Source of the DNA: Luteipulveratus mongoliensis
GTDB lineage: Bacteria; Actinomycetota; Actinomycetes; Actinomycetales; Dermatophilaceae
Direction of reading: 5' to 3'
Assembly (NCBI RefSeq): GCF_001190945.1
Contig: NZ_CP011112.1
Location: 1,860,001-1,924,000 of the forward strand
Length of the DNA stretch: 64,000 bases
The notes under the pieces are model-generated. The model was not told the DNA's origin, ran no database searches, and saw only the letters and a program-made list of their open reading frames with translations. The stretch's first letter is position 1, and each line of letters starts with the position of its first letter. Below, piece by piece: positions 57,637-64,000 of the stretch. The translations under genes and the position numbers were made by a program.

Positions 57637-57713
57637 GACGTCTCTTATCAGGTGTGCCCGTCTGGACATAGGTGGCCCCCAGCGAGGTCACGGACCGGTA
57701 AACGATTGCTGTG

Positions 57714-57736
57714 CGGAACACTGTGACGCCGTTCCG
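57714..57736. promoter_or_regulatory. Inverted repeat upstream of ehuB
   Basis: CGGAAC-N11-GTTCCG lies 112 bp before the ehuB ATG and is followed by GATAAC. It may be an operator for an ectoine- or osmolarity-responsive regulator. No other gene is found in 57637-57847. Confidence 0.3.
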
Positions 57737-57847
57737 GCTCCGATAACGTCGAGTGAGATTGAGGCTGGCGTCGCCCTCCACCGTGGTGGATCGGCCGTTG
57801 GTCGGACAGACCTACGAGGCACCACCTACGAGGAGCTGAGTCCGCAC

Positions 57848-58741
57848 ATGTCTCTCGAGATCTCACGTCGTACCCTCATTCGCTCGGCCGGCCTGGTGGC
57901 CGTCACCGCGCCCTTGGTGGCGTGCGGCGACTCCAAGGATCCGGCGCGCGGCGGCGGAGGAGGCGCCACCGCAGGGGAGGACCTGCTCGCCAAGGGCAAG
58001 AGGCAGGGCTACCTGCGGGTCGCCATCGCCAACGAACCGCCCTACACCAAGATCGAGCCGGACGGGACCGTTACCGGTGCCGAGCCGGACATCTTCCGTG
58101 CGGTCTGCAAGCTGCTGGGCATCAAGGACATCCAGGGCACTGTGGCCGGCTACGACGCGATGATCCCGGGGCTCAACGCCAACCGCTGGGACGCCGTCAC
58201 GGCCGGGCTGTTCATGAAGCAGTCCCGCTGCGCGCAGATCGACTACTCCGAGCCGACCGTCGTGTCGACCGAGTCGTTCGGCGTCAAGAAGGGCAACCCG
58301 AAGAAGATCCTGACGGCCGCTGATGTGGTCAAGAACAAGGACCTCAAGATCGCCGTCATCGGCGGCGGGTTCGAGGAGGGCATCCTCAAGGGCAAGAAGG
58401 TGCCAGGGGGACAGCTGCTCCCGGCCAAGGACGGGCGTACGGGCATCGAGATGGTCAAGTCGGGCCGTGCGGACGCGTTCTTCCTGCCGACGCTCTCGCT
58501 GAACGACCTGGCCAAGACCGACAAGGACTTCGAGGTCACTGCGCCGGTCACGGACGTGCCCAACACCGGCGCTGGCAGCGGCTTCCGCAAGGGCGACGCG
58601 AAGTTCGTCGAGGCGTACAACGTGCAGCTGAAGAAGTACAAGGCGACGCCCGAGTTCGACGCCCTGATGAAGAAGTGGGGCTTCGACGCCGAGGCGTCCC
58701 GCAAGGCCACCAAGGCCGAGCTGTGCAAGGCAGAAGGCTGA
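57848..58741 (+). CDS. ehuB: Ectoine/hydroxyectoine ABC transporter substrate-binding protein
   Basis: This 297-residue lipoprotein has a Tat-like basic start (SRRTLIRSAGLVAVTAPLVACG, cysteine ~27) and a polar amino-acid-binding fold. YLRVAIANEPPYTKIEPDGTVTGAEPDIF (~54-82), NRWDAVTAGLFMKQSRCAQIDYSEP (~115-140), KDLKIAVIGGGFEEGILKG and MKKWGFDAEA at the end correspond well with EhuB. It captures ectoine for uptake as an osmoprotectant or carbon source. No ectoine catabolic gene is nearby, which favours osmoprotection. Confidence 0.85.
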   Translation: MSLEISRRTLIRSAGLVAVTAPLVACGDSKDPARGGGGGATAGEDLLAKGKRQGYLRVAIANEPPYTKIEPDGTVTGAEPDIFRAVCKLLGIKDIQGTVAGYDAMIPGLNANRWDAVTAGLFMKQSRCAQIDYSEPTVVSTESFGVKKGNPKKILTAADVVKNKDLKIAVIGGGFEEGILKGKKVPGGQLLPAKDGRTGIEMVKSGRADAFFLPTLSLNDLAKTDKDFEVTAPVTDVPNTGAGSGFRKGDAKFVEAYNVQLKKYKATPEFDALMKKWGFDAEASRKATKAELCKAEG

Positions 58742-58775
58742 TCTCCACCCGGCCCCGAACGGTCAGGTCCGCCGG

Positions 58776-59474
58776 ATGAGCGCCTTGTGGGACTACCGCA
58801 GCCTGCTGCTGGACGGACTCTGGCTCACCGTCCAGGTCTTCGTAGTCGGCCTGGCGCTCGCGGTCGTCGTGGCGTTCGTCCTCGGCATCGCCGGGCTGTC
58901 CGACCACCGGTGGGTGCGGTGGCCGGTATCCGTCTGGGTCGAGTTCTGGCGCGGCACGTCGATGCTCGTGCAGATGTTCGTCCTCTTCTACGTGCTCCCG
59001 TTCTTCGGGCTGGAGTTCACGCCGTTCGTCTGTGCGGTGCTCGCCCTGGGACTGAACGAGGGTGCGTACGCCTCGGAGATCGTCCGCGGGACGATCTCCG
59101 CGCGGGCGAAGGGACAGAACGAAGCCGGTATCGCGCTCGGGATGAGCAAGGCGCTGCGGATGAGGCGCATCCTGATCCCGCAGTCGATCCCGGCGATGCT
59201 GCCGCCGTTCGGCAACGTCGCGGTGGACACGCTCAAAAACACGTCGCTGGTGTCATTGGTGACTGTCGGTGAGCTGACCTACCAGACCCAGCAGGTATGG
59301 AAGACCGAGGGCCACACCGTCGCGATCTTCACCGCGCTGCTGGTCATGTACTTCGTGCTGGCGATGATCGTCGCCGGCATCATGTGGCTGCTCGAACGGC
59401 GGTTCGCGGTTGATCGGGTCGACCGTCGGTTCGCCAGCAGGTTCTTGCGCACGAGCGCGGGACCGGGGTTCTGA
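58776..59474 (+). CDS. ehuC: Ectoine/hydroxyectoine ABC transporter permease
   Basis: This 232-residue permease has the arrangement of EhuC: LLLDGLWLTVQVFVVGLALAVVVAFVLGIAGLS at the start, EFWRGTSMLVQMFVLFYVLPFFGLEFTPFVCAVLALGLNEGAYASEIVRGTISA (~48-100) and the EAA loop AKGQNEAGIALGMSKALRMRRILIPQSIPAMLPPFGN. It is paired with EhuD as a heterodimer in the membrane. The stop and the next ATG share one base (TGATG), showing coupling. Confidence 0.9.
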   Translation: MSALWDYRSLLLDGLWLTVQVFVVGLALAVVVAFVLGIAGLSDHRWVRWPVSVWVEFWRGTSMLVQMFVLFYVLPFFGLEFTPFVCAVLALGLNEGAYASEIVRGTISARAKGQNEAGIALGMSKALRMRRILIPQSIPAMLPPFGNVAVDTLKNTSLVSLVTVGELTYQTQQVWKTEGHTVAIFTALLVMYFVLAMIVAGIMWLLERRFAVDRVDRRFASRFLRTSAGPGF

Positions 59475-60157
59475 TGATGATTCCGACCAAGGACTACTGG
59501 GACAGCCAGTACGCCGCCGATGCGCTGCCGAAGCTGCTCGACGGGCTGAAGCTCACCGTGCAGATCAGCCTGCTGGGCTTCGCGCTCGCCGCGGTGCTCG
59601 GTCTGCTCGTCGCGGTCGTACGACGCTCGAAGATCCCCGTGATCTCGCACCTGTTCAGCTTCTACGTGCTGTTCATCCGAGGTACGCCGCTGCTCGTCCA
59701 GGCGATCTTCGTCTACTTCGTGCTGCCCAAGCTGCCCGGAGTCGGCGTGAGCCTGAGCCTCTTCTGGGCAGGCGTCGTCGTCATGGGCGTCAACTACAGC
59801 GCGTATTGCGCCGAGGTCTACCGGGCCGGTATCGAGGACCTTCCTGCCGGGCAGTGGGAGGCCGCCACCGCATTGAGCCTGCCGCGCGCCACGACCTGGG
59901 GTCGTGTCGTGCTTCCGCAGGCGATCCGGTCGGTCATTCCGATCCTCGGCAACTACCTGGTGCAGATGTTCAAGGACTCGGCCGTGCTGCTCGGTATCGG
60001 TGTCGTCGAGCTGCTCAACTCCGCCAACATCTACGGCCAGGACAGCTACCGGTTCGTCGAGCCGATGGTGATGGCCGGTCTGCTCTACCTGATCGTCAGC
60101 ATCCCCGCCAGCCTTGCCTTCCGAGTGATGGAGCGTCGCCTTGCCGTCAACGCCTGA
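59474..60157 (+). CDS. ehuD: Ectoine/hydroxyectoine ABC transporter permease
   Basis: This 227-residue permease begins with a typical EhuD segment, YWDSQYAADALPKLLDGLKLTVQISLLGFALAAVLGLLVAVVRRS. The EAA loop is VYRAGIEDLPAGQWEAATALSLPRATTWGRVVLPQAI (~115-152), and NSANIYGQDSYRFVEPMVMAGLLYLIVSI follows. Together with EhuC it forms the pore. The next gene begins 17 nt before its end at a TTG. Confidence 0.9.
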   Translation: MMIPTKDYWDSQYAADALPKLLDGLKLTVQISLLGFALAAVLGLLVAVVRRSKIPVISHLFSFYVLFIRGTPLLVQAIFVYFVLPKLPGVGVSLSLFWAGVVVMGVNYSAYCAEVYRAGIEDLPAGQWEAATALSLPRATTWGRVVLPQAIRSVIPILGNYLVQMFKDSAVLLGIGVVELLNSANIYGQDSYRFVEPMVMAGLLYLIVSIPASLAFRVMERRLAVNA

Positions 60158-60956
60158 TACGCCGACTGTCACCGACAGCGCCGTGCCGACCGAGGAGCCG
60201 ATGATCTCCTTCGACGGGGTGAGCAAGTCGTGGGGAGACAACCACGTGCTGCGCTCGCTGGACTTCCAGGTCCATCCCGGCGAGAAGGTCTCGATCATCG
60301 GGCCGTCCGGCTCGGGCAAGACCACGATCCTGCGCATCCTGATGACGCTGGAGACACCCAACGAAGGCGTCGTACGCGTCGGCGGCAAGACGCTCTGGGA
60401 TGTCCCCGCGGGCGGAAAAGCCAAGGAGACCAAGGAAACTCGGCTCGCGCGCCGCGACGTCGGGATGGTGTTCCAGTCGTTCAACCTGTTCCCGCACATG
60501 ACCGCGCTCGCCAATGTCATGGAGGCGCCGATCAAGGTCTCCAAGGTGCCCAAGGAGCAGGCGCGTGAGGAGGCGCTCGAGCTGCTCGACATGGTCGGCC
60601 TGCGTGAGCACTGCGAGAAGAAGCCGCCCAAGCTGTCCGGTGGGCAGCAGCAGCGCGTCGCGATCGCTCGCGCCCTGGCCATGAAGCCTCGGGTGCTGCT
60701 GTTCGATGAGCCGACCTCGGCGCTGGACCCGGAGCTGATCGGCGACGTGTTAGGCGTCATCCGCGATCTCGCGCACCGGTCGGACATGACGATGCTGATG
60801 GTGACGCACGAGATGCGGTTCGCCGAGGAGATCTCCGACCAGGTGGTGATGTTCGACTCCGGTGCGGTCGTCGAGCAGGGGCCGCCCGCACAGATCCTGA
60901 AGGAGCCGCAGCACGAGCGGACCCAGCGCTTCCTGCGAGCCGTCCTCGAGCACTAG
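60141..60956 (+). CDS. ehuA: Ectoine/hydroxyectoine ABC transporter ATP-binding protein
   Basis: This 271-residue ATPase has Walker A GPSGSGKTTILRI (~54-66), Q-loop MVFQSFNLFPHM (~112-123), signature LSGGQQQRVAIARALA (~173-188), Walker B VLLFDEPTSALDPELI and the switch His in MVTHEMRFAEEI. The insertion WDVPAGGKAKETKETRLARRD (~90-110) before the Q-loop is a feature of EhuA. TTG 60141 is preceded by GGAG 7 nt upstream, so I prefer it over the ATG at 60201. It closes the ehuBCDA operon, which ends at a 22-bp hairpin. Confidence 0.92.
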   Translation: MPSTPDTPTVTDSAVPTEEPMISFDGVSKSWGDNHVLRSLDFQVHPGEKVSIIGPSGSGKTTILRILMTLETPNEGVVRVGGKTLWDVPAGGKAKETKETRLARRDVGMVFQSFNLFPHMTALANVMEAPIKVSKVPKEQAREEALELLDMVGLREHCEKKPPKLSGGQQQRVAIARALAMKPRVLLFDEPTSALDPELIGDVLGVIRDLAHRSDMTMLMVTHEMRFAEEISDQVVMFDSGAVVEQGPPAQILKEPQHERTQRFLRAVLEH

Positions 60957-60958
60957 GT

Positions 60959-61016
60959 CGACAGTGCAAGCCGCGTCGCTACCCAGATCCGGGAAGCGAC
61001 GCGGCTTGCACTGTCG
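60959..61016. terminator. Bidirectional terminator between ehuA and sugar permease
   Basis: Arms at 60959-60980 and 60995-61016 form a perfect 22-bp stem (core CAAGCCGCGTCGCT / AGCGACGCGGCTTG) with a 14-nt loop. It begins 2 bp after the ehuA stop and ends 12 bp before the stop of the minus-strand permease (61029). It serves both convergent operons. Confidence 0.85.
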
Positions 61017-61028
61017 GCCCAGAACGGG

Positions 61029-61832
61029 TCAGTCTTTGGTGGCGCCTTCGAGCATGCCGGCGATGAAGTGGCGTTGCAGGAACAGGTAGAGCACCACCAC
61101 GGGCAGCGCGACGATCGTGGCGCCGGCCGCCAGCAGGGCGAAACCCTGCGTGTACTGGCCCGAGAAAAAGCTCAGCCCGAGCGGCGCGGTCCGCAGTGAC
61201 TCGTTGCTCGGCACCATGACCAGCGGGATCAGGAACTCGTTCCAGGTCCACATGAACGTCAGCACCACCAGCGTCACCAGCGCGGGTCGGGCCAGCGGCA
61301 CGAGCACCTGCCAGAGGATGCGCCAGGTCGACGCGCCGTCGAGGCGAGCAGCCTCGATGATTGAGCGGCTGCTGGACCGGAAGAACGCACGCAACCAGAA
61401 CGTCCCGAACGCCACCGACTGCGCGACCTGCGGCAGCGCGATCGCCCAGAACGTGTCCGTCAGACCGATCGCCTGCAGGTCGAAGAACAGCGGTACGACG
61501 ATCGCCTCGGCGGGCATCATGATGCCGAGCAGCATCAGGTAGAACAGCAGGTCGCGACCGCGAAAACGCATGGTGCCAAAGGCATATCCGGCCAAGATCG
61601 ACAGCACCGTGCTGATCGCGACGACGAACGTCGACACCAGCACGCTGGTCCGCAGGTACGACCCGAACCGGCCGATGTCCCACGCCTCACTGAAGTTCGA
61701 GACGCCGCCCGGTGCCTCGGCGTCGGACTGCAGCGCGGCGACCACGATGGTGATGATCGGGTACAGCGCGAAGATCGCGAACGCCACCAAGATGACGTAG
61801 TTGAGGGTCCGCTCCGAGGTCGAGACGCGCAT
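61029..61832 (-). CDS. Carbohydrate ABC transporter permease (MalG type)
   Basis: This 267-residue permease has six helices and the EAA motif EAARLDGASTWRILWQVLVPLARPALVTL (~165-193). It belongs to the MalG/CUT1 family of sugar importers. The ATG (61830-61832) overlaps the stop of the preceding permease as ATGA. It is the last gene of the minus-strand operon; no ATPase follows, so the transporter probably uses a shared ATPase such as MsiK encoded elsewhere. The sugar is unknown. Confidence 0.92.
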   Translation of the reverse strand: MRVSTSERTLNYVILVAFAIFALYPIITIVVAALQSDAEAPGGVSNFSEAWDIGRFGSYLRTSVLVSTFVVAISTVLSILAGYAFGTMRFRGRDLLFYLMLLGIMMPAEAIVVPLFFDLQAIGLTDTFWAIALPQVAQSVAFGTFWLRAFFRSSSRSIIEAARLDGASTWRILWQVLVPLARPALVTLVVLTFMWTWNEFLIPLVMVPSNESLRTAPLGLSFFSGQYTQGFALLAAGATIVALPVVVLYLFLQRHFIAGMLEGATKD

Positions 61833-62725
61833 CAGTCCGTCACCCTGTCGCCAATACGGGTGATGGCGAACGAGATCACGAAGATGATCGCCGTCAGCAC
61901 CACCCCGATCGTGCTGGCGAGCCCCACGTGGCCGAGCTCGAAGGCCTGCCGATAGACCTCGTACGACGGCACGGTGGTCTCGTGACCGGGCCCACCTGAG
62001 GTGGTCATGTAGATCAGGTCGAACGTCTTCAGCGCCGCGATCACGGTGAGGGTGAGCGCGACCGCGATCTCGCCGCGCACGGACGGCAGCGTGACGGCGA
62101 AGAACTCGCGGACCGGCCCGGCGCCATCGATGCGCGCGGCCTCGTAGAGCTCGCGAGGGATGCGGCTCATGCCGGCGAGCAGCAGCACCGTGACCAGACC
62201 GCTCTCGAACCACGTGCCGATCACACCGACGGCAGGGAGCGCGAAGGTGTAGTCGCCGAGCCAGCCGCGCGTCCACGAGTCCAGGCCGATCGCCGAGAGC
62301 ACCGAGTTGAGCGAGCCGTCCGGTGAGTACAGCCGCCGCCAGGCCACCGCGATCACGACCATCGCGACGACCTGCGGCAAGAACACGACCGTCCGGAAGA
62401 ACGACAGGCCGCGCACCTTCGCCCGGTGCAGCACTGCGGCGAGGACCAGCCCGACGAGCAGCGGCAGCACCGCGAAGAACGCCATCAGCACGAGCGCGTG
62501 CCCGAACGATGCCCGGAGCCGCTCGTCGCCGAAGACGTCCGCGTAGTTGCCCAAGCCGACCCAGGTGGCGAGCGTCAGCCCGTCCCAGTCCCAGAACGAG
62601 AGGTAGACGGCTTTCAGCAGCGGGTACAGCGCGAAGGCGGCATAGACCGCGAAGGCCGGGAGGACGTACAGGTAACCGACCCGACGCGGCTCACCGGGAG
62701 GGCCGGCCGTACGCGTACGGCTCAC
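61832..62725 (-). CDS. Carbohydrate ABC transporter permease (MalF type)
   Basis: This 297-residue permease has a short charged start, six helices and the EAA loop YEAARIDGAGPVREFFAVTLPSVRGEIAVAL (~196-226). YLYVLPAFAVYAAFALYPLLKAVYLSFWDWDG (~19-50) is the typical MalF/UgpA beginning. It pairs with the coupled MalG-type permease. The ATG overlaps the binding-protein stop. Its partner sugar-binding protein lies directly upstream. Confidence 0.92.
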   Translation of the reverse strand: MSRTRTAGPPGEPRRVGYLYVLPAFAVYAAFALYPLLKAVYLSFWDWDGLTLATWVGLGNYADVFGDERLRASFGHALVLMAFFAVLPLLVGLVLAAVLHRAKVRGLSFFRTVVFLPQVVAMVVIAVAWRRLYSPDGSLNSVLSAIGLDSWTRGWLGDYTFALPAVGVIGTWFESGLVTVLLLAGMSRIPRELYEAARIDGAGPVREFFAVTLPSVRGEIAVALTLTVIAALKTFDLIYMTTSGGPGHETTVPSYEVYRQAFELGHVGLASTIGVVLTAIIFVISFAITRIGDRVTD

Positions 62726-64000
62726 TTGGCCGTGAACTCCTGGTAGTCCTTCTGCAGGGCTGCCATGGCCTTCTCAGGCGTGACCTTCTTGGCCAGCAGG
62801 TCCTGCAGCGTGGCGCCCAAGGTGTCGCCCATCGTCGGTGTCGCCCAGTCGAGGTAGGGCACCAGCCCGTCGGCCTGCGAGATCTGACCGAACGCACCGA
62901 AGACGTCCTTGCCAAGGGTGTCCGGAGGGCTCTGCTTCGAGGTCTCCACGACGGGCAGGTTGCCGTTGTCGGCCAGCACCTTCATGGCCGCCGGGCTGGT
63001 GATGAAGTTGATGTACGCGGCCGCCGCGTCAGGCTTCTTGGCCTTGCTGGTGATCGCGAACGGCAGGCCGGTCCCGCCGGTCGTGATGGTCTTACCGCCG
63101 GCCTCCGAGGGCGGCGGGAGCATGAACCGCACGTCGCCCTTCATCGCCGTGGACAGGTCGGCCTGCAGCCAGGACCCGGCGAACAGGAACACGCCGTTGC
63201 CCTTGCTGAAGCTCTGCCATGCCTGGTCGTAGTCCTGGCCGTTGAAGCCCTTGTTGAAGTAGCCCTTGTCGACCCAGCTGACGAGCGTCTGCGCGGCCTT
63301 CACGTTGTCCGGCGCGGTCCAGCTGGCGCCGGCCTGCCCGAACCCGAGCTTGCGGATCTGGTCGGCCTTGGCATAGCGACCCTGGACGATCCCGAACAGG
63401 TGCCCCGCGGGCCACTTCTCGACGTTGCCGAGGACGAGCGGGATCTGTCCCTTGGACTTCGCGGTCGCCAGCGCGGCGTCCATCGCGGCCCAGGTCTTGG
63501 GCGGTTGGATGCCGAGCTCGGTGAGCCTCTTGGCGTTGTAGTAGACGCCGACGACCTCGCCGACCTGCGGCATGCCGTAGAGGCTGCCGGACCCGAACGT
63601 CTTGCCGTCGGGGGAGTAGGACGCGACCGAGCGCACCGAGGTCGGGTAGCGCGTGTCCCAGCCGTACGCCTTGGCGTAGCCGTCGAGGCTGATCACCTGC
63701 TTGGCCTTGACGAACTCGCCCATCTGGGAGCGTGTGTTGTTGGCCTGTACGACGTCGGGTGCGTCGTTGCCTGACATCGCCAGCCGCAGCGTCTTGGTGA
63801 GGTCGTCGAACGACCGGGAGACGCGCTTGATCTTGATGTTGGGGTACGTCTTCTCGAACTGCGCGATCAGCGTGGACATCTGCTTCTGCTGGCCGCCCCG
63901 GACCTCTTGGTCCCAGACGGTCAGGGTCACGTTGCCCATCTTCGCCGCGTCGGTCGTGACGGACGCGGTCGGCGGGGCGGACGTCTTCGTGTCGTCGCCG
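62722..64000 (-). CDS. Extracellular sugar-binding lipoprotein, N terminus beyond the window
   Basis: The reading frame is open to the right edge: residues GDDTKTSAPPTASVTTDAAK precede an internal ATG at 63939, so the real start with its signal peptide lies outside. The visible 426 residues match CUT1 binding proteins: NVTLTVWDQEVRGGQQKQMSTLIAQFEKTYPNIKIK, APDVVQANNTRSQMGEFVKAKQVISLDGYAK, KGNGVFLFAGSWLQAD and AAAYINFITSPAAMKVL. It captures a sugar for the two permeases that follow. The sugar cannot be named. Confidence 0.9.
   Translation of the reverse strand, partial: GDDTKTSAPPTASVTTDAAKMGNVTLTVWDQEVRGGQQKQMSTLIAQFEKTYPNIKIKRVSRSFDDLTKTLRLAMSGNDAPDVVQANNTRSQMGEFVKAKQVISLDGYAKAYGWDTRYPTSVRSVASYSPDGKTFGSGSLYGMPQVGEVVGVYYNAKRLTELGIQPPKTWAAMDAALATAKSKGQIPLVLGNVEKWPAGHLFGIVQGRYAKADQIRKLGFGQAGASWTAPDNVKAAQTLVSWVDKGYFNKGFNGQDYDQAWQSFSKGNGVFLFAGSWLQADLSTAMKGDVRFMLPPPSEAGGKTITTGGTGLPFAITSKAKKPDAAAAYINFITSPAAMKVLADNGNLPVVETSKQSPPDTLGKDVFGAFGQISQADGLVPYLDWATPTMGDTLGATLQDLLAKKVTPEKAMAALQKDYQEFTAK

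Overview
The window is high-GC actinobacterial chromosome. Supporting signs are a mycothiol S-conjugate amidase, a LysX-type fused lysyl-tRNA synthetase, a SAM-IV riboswitch, many GTG starts, apparently leaderless promoters and the actinobacterial insertion in domain III of the 23S rRNA. A Micrococcales genome of the Dermacoccaceae/Intrasporangiaceae kind is my best guess, but no species can be named by eye.

Layout. 0-2.4 kb: a minus-strand ABC exporter with the start of a probable sensor kinase, divergent from a 33-residue membrane peptide coupled to a LiaF-like protein. 2.4-8.9 kb: Bax-inhibitor-1 protein, small hypotheticals, thiolase, SGNH esterase and cystathionine beta-synthase. 9-14.6 kb: a complete 16S-23S-5S rRNA operon with promoter, antitermination-like leader, processing stem and terminator. 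14.7-35.2 kb: lysX, phosphoribosyltransferase, ferritin, TetR regulator with a tandem operator, PAP2 phosphatase, secreted phytase-like esterase and metalloprotease, an accessory ClpP pair, msrA, several acetyltransferases and a fused glycyl-tRNA synthetase. 35.2-41.4 kb: metB, an AbiEi/DUF559-like gene flanked by palindromic repeats, and a DrrAB-type exporter. 41.4-49.6 kb: a seven-gene sulfur/methionine-type operon (ABC importer plus flavin enzymes) preceded by a SAM-IV riboswitch and a Cys-Cys leader peptide. 49.7-55.4 kb: greA, a DUF4307 gene, mca, small membrane gene, HIT protein, AraC-DinB protein, hemolysin III and a short-chain Z-prenyl synthase. 55.4-57.6 kb: ECF sigma/anti-sigma operon with a lipoprotein and a membrane protein. 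57.8-61 kb: ehuBCDA ectoine-type importer. 61-64 kb: a sugar ABC importer whose binding protein runs off the end.

How it fits together. cbs and metB supply transsulfuration, the SAM-IV-controlled operon probably imports and oxidises a sulfur compound, and mca and msrA handle thiol and oxidative stress. From thiolase to Z-prenyl synthase the gene order follows the Mycobacterium tuberculosis fadA3-Rv1075c-cbs-metB-greA-Rv1081c-mca-Rv1083-Rv1085c-Rv1086 backbone. In this window the rRNA operon and some 26 kb lie between cbs and metB, and the sulfur operon lies between metB and greA.

The most unusual signals are three ~82-bp nested palindromes, a second hairpin repeat family with two copies and a further nested palindrome after greA. 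All sit at gene 3' ends, and one supplies the stop codon and last 12 residues of its neighbour. The stacked riboswitch and leader peptide of the sulfur operon comes next.
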